Position numbers and translations under genes: made by a program. A stretch of DNA of 56,865 bases, taken from a virus. Position 1 is the first letter of the stretch. Each line of letters begins with the position of its first letter. The stretch lies in IMG/VR virus record IMGVR_UViG_3300032304_002452, positions 1 to 56,865 of that record; one strand, given 5' to 3'. The notes under the pieces are model-generated. The model saw only the letters and a list, made by a program, of their open reading frames with translations, had not been told where the DNA came from and searched no databases. Positions 33,278 to 40,840 of this stretch are shown piece after piece.

Positions 33278-33937
33278 ATGAATCAAAACGTACAAGTAAA
33301 TACTGTAAAACCAGAATTATCATTTTTTGAAAATGATGTTTTAAATAGACTTTTGAATTTCGATCGAGAGCTTTTATTGGACTCTAAAGTTGAAGAAGTT
33401 GAAAACTTCATGAAAAATAATCCAGGACATGGATTATCAGAAGAATATAAAGATGTTCTTTATGGAAATGCTCAAAATTTATATAATGAGTATAAAAAAG
33501 CTTTAAGAGATGTTAAGTTTAACTTCTACTTAAACAGACCACAATATAATCTTTTAACTGATTTACTTTTGAAGAAGTTAGAATATGATGTGAATACTGT
33601 TTTCATCGCCATTGAACTTACTGAACTTCTTGGTGGTATGGAAGGAACTAAGTATCAAAATGATACTGAGATTAAGTTATTTGAGGTTACAGCAACTGAA
33701 TTGACTTATATCTACCATCTAATTCAAAATCATAAGGTTAAAGGATTAGCTAAGGAGGCTTATGTATTTTCTAAACTTCTTGTTAGAATTGGTGAAGTGT
33801 CTAAGGTGATTAATTATTATGATGCAACTGCAAAAAGATTACCAGAAGAAATATCTCAATGGGCTTTGAGAATGGATGCATCTGATGTGATGTTATCGGA
33901 AGTACTTCCTAAATCAGAAACACAATTACAAGATTAA
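33278..33937 (+). CDS. Hypothetical helical protein
   Basis: A 219-residue, mostly helical acidic protein (MNQNVQVNTVKPELSFFEND ... DASDVMLSEVLPKSETQLQD). No signal, membrane segment or known motif. Last gene of the cluster with the small coiled-coil protein and followed at once by a strong UUCG terminator. A structural or assembly role is inferred only from context. Confidence 0.7.
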   Translation: MNQNVQVNTVKPELSFFENDVLNRLLNFDRELLLDSKVEEVENFMKNNPGHGLSEEYKDVLYGNAQNLYNEYKKALRDVKFNFYLNRPQYNLLTDLLLKKLEYDVNTVFIAIELTELLGGMEGTKYQNDTEIKLFEVTATELTYIYHLIQNHKVKGLAKEAYVFSKLLVRIGEVSKVINYYDATAKRLPEEISQWALRMDASDVMLSEVLPKSETQLQD

Positions 33938-33942
33938 AAATT

Positions 33943-33966
33943 AAACCCTCTTCGGAGGGTTTTTTA
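33943..33966 (+). terminator. Rho-independent terminator with UUCG loop
   Basis: Stem AAACCCTC / GAGGGTTT (33943-33950 with 33955-33962), loop TTCG, then TTTTATT. Confidence 0.85.
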
Positions 33967-33970
33967 TTAG

Positions 33971-34162
33971 ATGAAAGATAAAATTAAAAAGATTAAACAA
34001 TTAAGAAATAGTAGAAATAATACTATTAATTATAGTCAGTATATATCTGAATCTATTGATAAATCTATTTCTTACACTGACTATTTGAGTCAGAACCTTT
34101 ATATTGATAATCAAACTAATGTAAGTTATTCGGAATATTTAGCTGAAAAAATTAAGCCTTAA
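33971..34162 (+). CDS. Small YSxYxxE repeat protein
   Basis: A 63-residue protein with three repeats: INYSQYISESID, ISYTDYLSQNLY and VSYSEYLAEKIK. Proteins with tandem (I/V)xYSEYxAE units occur in large T4-like phages, often near structural genes. The unit itself resembles the targeting-like peptide (aromatic, then x-E). Start codon is 7 bases after the previous terminator. Function unknown. Confidence 0.7.
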   Translation: MKDKIKKIKQLRNSRNNTINYSQYISESIDKSISYTDYLSQNLYIDNQTNVSYSEYLAEKIKP

Positions 34163-34400
34163 ATTCTGAAAATCTAACTAGGTGTGTTAGTGATTCTTCA
34201 ACTTTTGTAACTTTTTCTGGTAATCCTTTGTGTTTAGTTTTAGCAAAATCTTTAAGAGATTTAGTACCTTTCTTTTTTCCTTTTTTCATGAAAGATTTAG
34301 CCACATCTTTAATCACTTTTGGTGCGTCTTTTAATTCACCCTTTGCGTAGGCATAAGCGGCTCCTAATAGTTTTTGTTGTGCTTTCGATTTGGCTGGCAT
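34152..34400 (-). CDS. DUF3008-like small basic protein
   Basis: An 82-residue basic protein: MPAKSKAQQKLLGAAYAYAKGE followed by VAKSFMKKGKKKGTKSLKDF and AKTKHKGLPEKV, the pattern of DUF3008 (found in many bacteria and phages, no function known). The C-terminus ends SLTHLVRFSEFKA, which looks like the shared targeting peptide but at the other end of the protein. Overlaps the end of the convergent gene by 11 bases. Confidence 0.8.
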   Translation of the reverse strand: MPAKSKAQQKLLGAAYAYAKGELKDAPKVIKDVAKSFMKKGKKKGTKSLKDFAKTKHKGLPEKVTKVEESLTHLVRFSEFKA

Positions 34401-34413
34401 GTTAGTAATTAAT

Positions 34414-34854
34414 TTAATCTATATATTTAATATTAATATTTAAAAGTTCTTTCCCGTATTTTATGGACAGTTCTTTTCCTTTTTCTGTGAGAGTTATTAA
34501 CTTACCTTTTTCATATTCTGATAATTTCCAAATACCATCATCTTCATATTTTTTTATGAAAGCCAATCCGGATTTACTTAAATCTTTAGTATAGTATCTA
34601 CTTCTTTTGTTTATCAAAATGGCTAATAATTTTAGTTTTAAGGCTATTTTATATTGAGAACCTCTATACTCTTTTTTAACGGACATTACTTCGTGATAGG
34701 GTATTTCATCATCTGAGATACTGAATATTACACGACCAGCTAATACATCACTTTGATATGCTTCGATACAATAGGTATCATAATAATCTTTTGGTCCTAC
34801 AAAAATTATTTCTTCTTTAGATTCTTTTATAAACTGTTTAAATTTGTTAATCAT
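34414..34854 (-). CDS. GNAT-like protein with targeting-like N-terminus
   Basis: A 146-residue protein beginning MINKFKQFIKESKEEIIF, very close to the T4 internal-protein peptide MKTYQEFIAEA, with an I-K-E site. The rest could be a GNAT acetyltransferase fold: LAGRVIFSISDDEIPYHEV followed by SVKKEYRGSQYKIALKLKLL, where the V-x-x-x-Y-R-G turn resembles motif A, and TKDLSKSGLAFIKKYEDDG near the end. The acetyl-CoA loop is imperfect (RGSQYK instead of RGxGxG/A). Catalysis is uncertain. Confidence 0.65.
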   Translation of the reverse strand: MINKFKQFIKESKEEIIFVGPKDYYDTYCIEAYQSDVLAGRVIFSISDDEIPYHEVMSVKKEYRGSQYKIALKLKLLAILINKRSRYYTKDLSKSGLAFIKKYEDDGIWKLSEYEKGKLITLTEKGKELSIKYGKELLNINIKYID

Positions 34855-34863
34855 TTCTATTTT

Positions 34864-35481
34864 TTATTTTATAGGACAATGTGATGCTGACCAAATATAT
34901 TTATAATTTCGTTTGATTTTAACACCTAATTTTTCAGCTAAAGTGACAACATCTTCTAAACATTCTGAATCAGAACCACCCACTATTTCTACGGTTTTAC
35001 TTTTTAATGATTGTAAAATATCATAAAGCTTTTTAGGAGAGTGAAACCAAACGTGATTATTACCTATGTAAACAATAACGGTTCCTTCTTTGGTCGGAAA
35101 CATATCACCCTTCTTTAATTGTTTCTTTTCTTCTAGATCTGAAATTTTATCATAAACTTCTTTATCTAATATCTTCTTATAGAAATCAGCATCAACTTTA
35201 TAGTTATATCTTTTTTCTATTCTTTCTTTTACGTTGGGAAAATTGTAGAACTCATCTGAAATAGGAATATCCGGATTCTCATCATATAGATAGTCTTTAT
35301 CTACATTTTTACCTTCGTGATGATTATCAAATATCTGATAAACATTTTCAAAATTATTACAGTATTTTGTTAATTGATTAATATACATTTCGGTGAAGTA
35401 CTTACTAAATGCTTTCTGTACGTCAACAATTATTAGATATTTAATTCCGTTGTAATTTTCAAAAGTTTTAATCCATTTCAT
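34864..35481 (-). CDS. Isochorismatase-like cysteine hydrolase with targeting-like N-terminus
   Basis: I use the ATG at 35481 (205 residues, MKWIKTFENYNG), because the 10 extra residues of the longer reading overlap the promoter box and only this start gives the shared peptide. YLIIVDVQKAFSKYF is the first isochorismatase-fold strand with the catalytic Asp; IVYIGNNHVWFHS and VEIVGGSDSECLEDVVTLAE contain the expected region of the nucleophilic Cys, and the protein ends in GVKIKRNYKYIWSASH. The catalytic Lys is not evident. Substrate unknown. The box TATATATACT lies 2-3 bases before the ATG. Confidence 0.65.
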   Translation of the reverse strand: MKWIKTFENYNGIKYLIIVDVQKAFSKYFTEMYINQLTKYCNNFENVYQIFDNHHEGKNVDKDYLYDENPDIPISDEFYNFPNVKERIEKRYNYKVDADFYKKILDKEVYDKISDLEEKKQLKKGDMFPTKEGTVIVYIGNNHVWFHSPKKLYDILQSLKSKTVEIVGGSDSECLEDVVTLAEKLGVKIKRNYKYIWSASHCPIK

Positions 35482-35483
35482 AT

Positions 35484-35493
35484 AGTATATATA
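35484..35493 (-). promoter_or_regulatory. Box TATATATACT touching the start codon
   Basis: Perfect box on the - strand, 2 bases from the ATG at 35481; suggests a leaderless message. Confidence 0.45.
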
Positions 35494-35499
35494 AAAAAA

Positions 35500-35528
35500 G
35501 AAACGAAACACTTTTGATGTTTCGTTTC
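35500..35528 (-). terminator. Rho-independent terminator
   Basis: Stem GAAACGAAACA / TGTTTCGTTTC (35500-35510 with 35518-35528), followed on the - strand by a T run. It terminates the Gln/Gly-rich gene immediately upstream of the next promoter. Confidence 0.8.
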
Positions 35529-35554
35529 AGATATTTTTAAATTTAATTATCTAA

Positions 35555-36142
35555 TTAAAGTGGAAGTTCTTCTTCACCACCTTCTTCTTCACCTTGACCT
35601 TCTTCTTCTTCACCTACTTCTTCAAATTCTCCTTGTCCTTGAGACTGTCCTTGTCCTTGAGCCTGTCCTTGTCCTTGAGCCTGTCCTTGTCCTTGAGCCT
35701 GTCCTTGTCCTTGAGCCTGTCCTTGTGGTTCAGCTTCTGTTTGAACCTGAACTTGACCTTGACCTTGTGGTTGAACTTGAGTTTGACCTTGTGGTTGACC
35801 TTGTCCCTGAGTTTGAGCTTGTGGTTGAGCTTGAGCCTGTCCTTCTGGTGATCCTTGTGCATCACCTGTTAAAGCACCGGCAGGAACCTGATCAACATTA
35901 GTGAAATTAAGGGTAACATACTTTACAATTTCTTCTGCGATATCTATATCACCAAAGAATTGTCTTAAATTTTTTCCAGTATTATCTTTTACTTTTTTAA
36001 CATATGCGTTAATAAGAGATTGAGGAATATCAATCAAAGTTCTTACTTTATAGATATCGTTCACTTGAAGAACGGATTCTTTAATTATTTCATCTTTTCT
36101 CTTGTTATTGCGATAAGATTCAAATTTTCTAATGTGTTTCAT
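35555..36142 (-). CDS. Targeting-peptide protein with Gln/Gly/Ala low-complexity tail
   Basis: A 195-residue protein beginning MKHIRKFESYRNNKRKDE. Residues 20-90 form a compact region (VRTLIDIPQSLINAYVKKVK ... EEIVKYVTLNF). From about residue 98 it is low complexity: (GQ)AQ/PQ repeats with the six-residue unit GQAQGQ repeated four to five times without change, then an acidic tail of Glu and Gly. Such tails are disordered. Acidic, flexible, targeting-peptide proteins would fit a prohead core component, but that is an inference. The repeat DNA may vary in length. Confidence 0.75.
   Translation of the reverse strand: MKHIRKFESYRNNKRKDEIIKESVLQVNDIYKVRTLIDIPQSLINAYVKKVKDNTGKNLRQFFGDIDIAEEIVKYVTLNFTNVDQVPAGALTGDAQGSPEGQAQAQPQAQTQGQGQPQGQTQVQPQGQGQVQVQTEAEPQGQAQGQGQAQGQGQAQGQGQAQGQGQSQGQGEFEEVGEEEEGQGEEEGGEEELPL
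35636..35727. repeat. 18-bp tandem repeat in coding DNA
   Basis: Unit CTTGAGCCTGTCCTTGTC repeated four to five times with almost no change, coding for GQAQGQ on the - strand. More degenerate CCTTG repeats continue to about 35850. A likely site of slippage or copy-number change. Confidence 0.85.
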
Positions 36143-36196
36143 CCTATTAAGATATTTTTTATAACATATATATTACTTATAAAAAGTCATTTTTTG

Positions 36197-36718
36197 TTAT
36201 TTTGTTCCTAAAAATATACCAAGAAAAATTGCTATTGCAGAAACAACACCAGTTGTTGTCCACCCAGCTATTCCTTTAACTTTTGCTTTAGTTAGATCTT
36301 TTTTTAATCCTTTAATGATTGTTGAATCATTATTTCTTTGTTGTTCACATAAATCAAGTCTGAAAAGTGCATTAGCTACTTGTGATTTGAGGTCTTTGAC
36401 CATATCATCTTGCTTTTTCATGGCTTCGTCTTGTTTTGTCACTTTGTAGTTTAAAATTGTAATTTTATCATTCATATTATTGATAACACCTACATAGTAA
36501 GTATCCAAACTATCGCATTTAATTGAAAGTTTTTCAAATAAACCTAACAGTTCTGTATTATTGTCTAATTTTTGAACTTGTTCGATAGTTAGAAGAATGC
36601 CGATTGTATCACCATTTTGAACATAGTATTGTGGTAAATCTGCTTTTACGAAAGATGTCTGTGAGAATCCTAACATAACTGTTAAAATTAAACCTAAGGT
36701 TAGTAATAAGCTTTTCAT
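36197..36718 (-). CDS. Spanin-like protein with signal peptide, coiled coil and C-terminal TM
   Basis: A 173-residue protein. Residues 1-19 are a signal peptide (LLLTLGLILTVMLGFSQ), the middle is a long helix with Cys67 and Cys123, and residues about 150-171 are a hydrophobic helix (GVVSAIAIFLGIFLG). It follows the coiled-coil membrane protein at 36721 by 2 bases. Proteins paired this way with opposite membrane anchors suggest a spanin-like pair that would connect the membranes at lysis. No lipobox is seen, which an outer-membrane spanin would usually need, so this is tentative. Confidence 0.7.
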   Translation of the reverse strand: MKSLLLTLGLILTVMLGFSQTSFVKADLPQYYVQNGDTIGILLTIEQVQKLDNNTELLGLFEKLSIKCDSLDTYYVGVINNMNDKITILNYKVTKQDEAMKKQDDMVKDLKSQVANALFRLDLCEQQRNNDSTIIKGLKKDLTKAKVKGIAGWTTTGVVSAIAIFLGIFLGTK

Positions 36719-36720
36719 AA

Positions 36721-37173
36721 TTATTTCGTTTTTTCTTTTATAGATTCCAAAAGATTATCACCAGTTCTTTTAATTGGATTATCTCTTAGTTCTTGAATTT
36801 CGGCTTTAGTTTTTGATATACCAGCTTTGAAATCTTTCAAATCTTTATTTGCTTTAACCAATTGAGCTTCTTTGTCTTTTAGTTTTAAATCTAAAGCCTT
36901 TATATCAACCTTAATTTTTTCTAAATCTGTTGAATCCTCTTCAAACTTTTTTTGAAGCTTTTCAAAATCACTTGCAAGAATATCTTTTTGTTTTTGTAAT
37001 TTTTTGTTTTGTTTTTCAAGAGCTATCCTTTCTTTTCTATGATTTTCACCGCTGAAATACCATTGTGTAAAAAATATTCCAGCTATTAGAAATAGAATCA
37101 CAATCATAATTGATTTTATGTCCAGTGTATTTGACTCTGGCTTCATAAATAAACTTTTGAGTAATGTTTTCAT
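36721..37173 (-). CDS. i-spanin-like membrane protein
   Basis: A 150-residue protein with an N-terminal transmembrane helix (residues 20-41, IMIVILFLIAGIFFTQWYF) and a long charged coiled coil (KKLQKQKDILASDFEKLQKK onward), the layout of inner-membrane spanins such as Rz. It is followed by the second member of the pair 2 bases later. Lysis function is inferred from layout; a structural coiled-coil protein is the alternative. Confidence 0.75.
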   Translation of the reverse strand: MKTLLKSLFMKPESNTLDIKSIMIVILFLIAGIFFTQWYFSGENHRKERIALEKQNKKLQKQKDILASDFEKLQKKFEEDSTDLEKIKVDIKALDLKLKDKEAQLVKANKDLKDFKAGISKTKAEIQELRDNPIKRTGDNLLESIKEKTK

Positions 37174-37237
37174 TTTTTAATTATTTTTTGTATATTAGCT
37201 GACTTAATATATATCTATAAATTAATCTCTCATTTAG

Positions 37238-37759
37238 ATGAAAAAAATAGTTAGCTTTGACTTTGATGGTACAATGTGTTTCACTCCTGAGCCAATAGAA
37301 GGTGAAAAAGTGTGGCAGGAAAAAACAGGTACCGTTTGGCCCTACACCGGATGGTGGTCAAAAAAAGAAACACTTGACCAGAATATTTTCCATATTCCGA
37401 TTAATCCATTTGTTTATAAAAAATACTTAGAAGTGGTTGCTGAAGATGAAACTATGGTCATTTTGGCTACTGGTCGTTTGATTAAACTACAAAGAGAAGT
37501 TGAAAAGGTTCTAAAATCTCATAATCTTGAGTTTGATTTAATCGCTTGTAATAGTGGTGGTGAAACTTATCGTTTCAAAACTAAACTTTTTGAAGATTTA
37601 ATTAATAAATATAAACCAGAAGTTTTTGTCATGTATGATGATAGACACGATCATCTTGTTCAATTTGAAATGTGGGCAAGATTTCAACCATGTCGTGTTG
37701 AGATTATTGATGTGACTAAATCTGACAAAACCCCTTTGATAATAAACTCTACTAAATAA
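37238..37759 (+). CDS. HAD-family phosphatase (RNA-repair-type HAD candidate)
   Basis: A 173-residue HAD hydrolase. Motif I VSFDFDGTMCF has nucleophile Asp8 and acid Asp10; VILATGRLIKLQREVEKVL holds motif II; a Lys-rich part follows (RFKTKLF); VMYDDRHDH is motif IV. The segment GWWSKKETLDQNIFHIPINP is typical of a phage and bacterial HAD group linked to 'Swiss Army Knife' RNA repair. It may act as a 3' or 5' phosphatase in RNA end repair, possibly against anticodon nucleases; that role is inferred. Three bases before clpS. Confidence 0.8.
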   Translation: MKKIVSFDFDGTMCFTPEPIEGEKVWQEKTGTVWPYTGWWSKKETLDQNIFHIPINPFVYKKYLEVVAEDETMVILATGRLIKLQREVEKVLKSHNLEFDLIACNSGGETYRFKTKLFEDLINKYKPEVFVMYDDRHDHLVQFEMWARFQPCRVEIIDVTKSDKTPLIINSTK

Positions 37760-37762
37760 AAT

Positions 37763-38044
37763 ATGGCAACAATTACAAAAAAGAAAACTAAATCAGAAGT
37801 CGATCAGATTTTATCTAAACCCTTTAAAATCATACTACATAATGATGATTTTAATTCTTTTGATTGGGTAATCACTTGTTTAATTAAGATTTGTGGACAC
37901 GAGTATGAACAGGCAAATCAAATCGCTCACCTAGTTCATTTCAAAGGTGAATGTGATGTTAAGTATGGTGATTTTGAAAAGCTTTCAATTCTTAAGGAGA
38001 AGTTACAAAATGCTGGTCTTTCAGTCACTATCGAGGCGGTTTAA
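37763..38044 (+). CDS. clpS: ClpS-like adaptor protein
   Basis: A 93-residue protein with all landmarks of ClpS: a flexible N-terminal extension, KPFKIILHNDDFNSFDWVI with the N-D-D residues (27-29) that hold the alpha-amino group of N-degrons, GHEYEQANQIAHLVHFKGEC with the conserved His (His59), and a C-terminal strand NAGLSVTIEAV. ClpS delivers N-end-rule substrates to ClpA/ClpC. A phage copy may redirect host Clp proteolysis. It forms an operon with the HAD gene and overlaps a convergent ORF by 24 bases. Confidence 0.92.
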   Translation: MATITKKKTKSEVDQILSKPFKIILHNDDFNSFDWVITCLIKICGHEYEQANQIAHLVHFKGECDVKYGDFEKLSILKEKLQNAGLSVTIEAV

Positions 38045-38617
38045 TATTCTATTAAAGTTTCTAGGTGTATCATAATATTCTTTAGAGTTTATTATAAATT
38101 TTAATTTTTTACCAGTTCCGTATGTTATTGTATTTGGATCAATTTCATTAAATTTTGAAATATATTTCAAAATTTGAGGATGTGTCTTACATATAGAATT
38201 TTCAGAATTTACTTTTTGGGATGAACAAAAGTGACAATTTGTTCCTTTTAGTCTATTTCTTAGCGTTGTTTCATATTCAGAGTTGCATTTATCACATATC
38301 CATTTGTATTTATGTGTTTTCATGGCTCTTTCAATAGAAATGATATTTGTATTGCTCCATGATCTAATAATTTCATCTGGTATTTGGTGGTTTCTTATTT
38401 TAGATTCAATACTTACATTAAGATCCAGTTCCTTAAAATCTATTTTCAAAATTTGACATATTTTCAGTATCGACTCTTCGGTTGACTTTTTTGACGAATT
38501 TTTCTGTTTAATAATTACTACTCTACTACAATTGGGTAATTCTGGTAAGGGTTTAAGTAGGTTTCTTTTATAGTTCCACTCTTTGCATATTTCTGGATAT
38601 TTTTCTAAAAGATTCAT
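38021..38617 (-). CDS. Zinc-ribbon (treble-clef) protein, homing-endonuclease-like fragment
   Basis: A 198-residue protein next to the terminase gene. It starts MNLLEKYPEICKEWNYKRN, the first element of DUF4379-like treble-clef units, and contains YKWICDKCNSEYETTLRNRLKGTNCHFC, a four-Cys zinc ribbon. A second EW-like unit is around residue 88 (IIRSWSNTN). I see no nuclease domain. Such modules occur in phage homing endonucleases, so it may be the DNA-binding remnant of one. Begins 15 bases after the terL stop. Confidence 0.6.
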   Translation of the reverse strand: MNLLEKYPEICKEWNYKRNLLKPLPELPNCSRVVIIKQKNSSKKSTEESILKICQILKIDFKELDLNVSIESKIRNHQIPDEIIRSWSNTNIISIERAMKTHKYKWICDKCNSEYETTLRNRLKGTNCHFCSSQKVNSENSICKTHPQILKYISKFNEIDPNTITYGTGKKLKFIINSKEYYDTPRNFNRILNRLDSD

Positions 38618-38632
38618 AATTTATATATTTCA

Positions 38633-40840
38633 TCAATCCAATCCCCAACCTTTACGAGCTTCTTGAATTCTTCTACTAGATGTTAGATGTCTTCTTTTAA
38701 CATCTAGTAGTTGTTTATAATCAACTCCCTCTGTATATTCAATTCTTTTTAAGACTTCATCAATTAGATTTTGTATTTCGGTGTTTTGTAAACCTGTAAA
38801 TAAATCCTCTACAATGCCCTTAAAGTCATTCTTACCATAAATTGCTGTTAAGTTTACAAGTGTCATTACTGTATCATCGTGTGATGAACCATCTGCTGCA
38901 TATCTAATGTTTCCAGCAGATGTTGTGTGTTTTATGAATGTTGTCATTTCTTGGATAGTTTCGTGTTCACTTACAATAATTGATCTATTGTGTAAACGGT
39001 CTTGATAATCTTTAACCATTAAGTTTTTATTTTCACCTACTTTCAGACCAATCTTTTCTTCTAAAGCATCAACTCTATGTTTAAATCGGAAAAATACACC
39101 GGATCCATAGTCATTATTTCCACCGAAAACATTTGGTAAGTGAGCTAGTAACTCATTGCCATAGGTATTCACCTCTAAAACCGATTTAACATTATCTGAA
39201 TTAAAATGTTCAAAAGATAAGAGATAGACTATTTCCGCCAAATCAGCCACAGATATAATATTACATCTGTAAATGCCAATCTGTTCTAATCTAACAAAAT
39301 CTAAAACATCTTTATAATTAGCTTTTTGTGAGTTTATTAAGTCAATTGGCTTAGGAACCATTTTGAAAATATTGATAACTGAGTAGTCTAATCCCAATCC
39401 TTCAGCAACATCAATAGATAAGACTATTTTGTAATCTTTTCTTAATTGTGAATTATAAACCGATTCATCGGTTGACCATTTTAGGTCTTGATATGAGAAT
39501 CTTAACTTTCTATCGAATTCGTCAATAGGTTTCCATTCAAATTGTTTTTTGTTTCTGGTTAATTCTTCAATAAGTGCCTCATCTAATAAGCTTCTAGATG
39601 AATTGATGAATCTTAAATCAAATTCTTGGTTGAAAGCTTCTTCACCACCAATATCTTTTATTGTTTCTTTTTTCCAAGTTGTAATCTCTGTGATTTGTGG
39701 TAGTTTTACTTCACCAATTGATTCTCTGATAATATCATCTTCAGAACAATCAACCGAATTGAATACATTAATAACCCATTTTTTCAATTCTTCGTTATAG
39801 TATAACTCTGAGTTGTTATTTGGAAATCTTTCTTTTAGATGATTTAAAACCTGTTCAGATGTTATATTGAATTCTTCTAACTTCTTAGTATTCAACCTAA
39901 TGTAAGTTACAAATCTTTTTGGTACTTGCCACCAATAAACTCTTTTAGCTACATAAGATGATTTCTCACCTTCTGGCTTTTCAGCTTCCATAAGTAGTTT
40001 ATGGAACAGATTAAATCCACTTGGTGTGGATGTTATGATAATTTTAGAGTTGTCAATGTTAGCAATGGTTGGGAAAACAGATTTATAGAACTTATCGGCA
40101 ATATTATCTGGTAGATAAGCAAACTCATCTAGATATAGAAAGTCAGCAGATTGTCCAATAGAAGCTGTTTTGGTTGTGGCAAATCCTTTAATTCTACTTT
40201 TGTTTTCAAAAACTCTAAATTTTTGGTTCCAGTTAAGAATACCTTGTTGAAGAAAAAAAGGTAGTCTTTGATATATCTCTCCGATTTTATCAAGTACTTC
40301 AACTGCGGTATCTAATTTATTGGCGGTTACAAGAACGTTTTTATTATTATTGAAAAGAACAAAGTGTAACATCATAATAGATGATGAGATGGTATTGTGT
40401 GATAATATACCGTTTGTGTAGTATCTATGGTTTATGTGATCTATTGATAAGTCAAACATAGATGATTTGAATTTATCTTTTTTAATAAGTAAAACCTTTT
40501 CTAATCCATTTGTCGTTTGTATTGATTGACCTACTTTCAGGTCCTTGACTCTTATTTGGCTAAATTTATCATCAAATACTAAGTGGTTGTCAGCGCAAAC
40601 TAATCTGTGTGTGTCTGTATTAAGAATATAATTTGTGTATGGTTGTGTTATATGAATCGAATCAACATTTTCAAATCCTGTGTCAGTTGATGTTCTATAT
40701 CCATCAATTGAAATAGAACTTAATATTTTTTTTGAGTCATCATTTTCGTCTAATTTAATATTTCTATATTCTATTTTTTCGATGACCTGAATACAAAATT
40801 TGAGAGTGTATATTATTATTGATTTAAAAAATTCAAACAT
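38633..40840 (-). CDS. terL: Large terminase C-terminal part with intein C-fragment
   Basis: A 735-residue ORF. Residues 1-149 are the intein C-fragment: helical lead (IIIYTLKFCIQVIEKIEYRN), a block B-like LVCADNHLVFD, IRVKDLKVGQSIQTTNG, and the end SIDHINHRYYTNGILSHN with the His-Asn needed for splicing. The C-extein starts with Thr: TISSSIMMLHFVLFNNNK continues Walker A. The ATPase part has Walker B SADFLYLDEFAYLPD and the coupling motif ITSTPSGFNLFH; the nuclease part has SIDVAEGLGLDYSV, VSVADLAEIV and DGSSHDDTVM. Alone it lacks Walker A, so it needs trans-splicing with the product of 41828-42340. The spliced protein would be about 698 residues (T4 gp17 is 610). Overlaps the endonuclease gene by 25 bases. 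Confidence 0.93.
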   Translation of the reverse strand: MFEFFKSIIIYTLKFCIQVIEKIEYRNIKLDENDDSKKILSSISIDGYRTSTDTGFENVDSIHITQPYTNYILNTDTHRLVCADNHLVFDDKFSQIRVKDLKVGQSIQTTNGLEKVLLIKKDKFKSSMFDLSIDHINHRYYTNGILSHNTISSSIMMLHFVLFNNNKNVLVTANKLDTAVEVLDKIGEIYQRLPFFLQQGILNWNQKFRVFENKSRIKGFATTKTASIGQSADFLYLDEFAYLPDNIADKFYKSVFPTIANIDNSKIIITSTPSGFNLFHKLLMEAEKPEGEKSSYVAKRVYWWQVPKRFVTYIRLNTKKLEEFNITSEQVLNHLKERFPNNNSELYYNEELKKWVINVFNSVDCSEDDIIRESIGEVKLPQITEITTWKKETIKDIGGEEAFNQEFDLRFINSSRSLLDEALIEELTRNKKQFEWKPIDEFDRKLRFSYQDLKWSTDESVYNSQLRKDYKIVLSIDVAEGLGLDYSVINIFKMVPKPIDLINSQKANYKDVLDFVRLEQIGIYRCNIISVADLAEIVYLLSFEHFNSDNVKSVLEVNTYGNELLAHLPNVFGGNNDYGSGVFFRFKHRVDALEEKIGLKVGENKNLMVKDYQDRLHNRSIIVSEHETIQEMTTFIKHTTSAGNIRYAADGSSHDDTVMTLVNLTAIYGKNDFKGIVEDLFTGLQNTEIQNLIDEVLKRIEYTEGVDYKQLLDVKRRHLTSSRRIQEARKGWGLD
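40394..40840 (-). other. Intein C-fragment (IntC), 149 residues
   Basis: Encoded by 40840 down to 40394. The splice junction is HN | T, between 40394 and 40393. The stretch from ISIDGYRTSTDTG onward matches the usual intein order of blocks (TDTG..., ADNH, VKDLKVGQ, YYTNGILSHN). The first 35 residues are a hydrophobic/helical segment found in the linker of intact terminase inteins. Confidence 0.85.

Noticed and set aside
35636-35850. Possible CRISPR-like repeats
   Set aside because: The repeats are direct, 18 bp, without spacers, and code for GQAQGQ units.
35560-35901. Open frames on both strands through the Gln/Gly repeat (35560-35901 +, 35594-35851 +, 35614-35865 -)
   Set aside because: They are by-products of the repeated CTTGTC DNA. 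Only the - strand frame 35555-36142 has a sensible start, targeting peptide and context.
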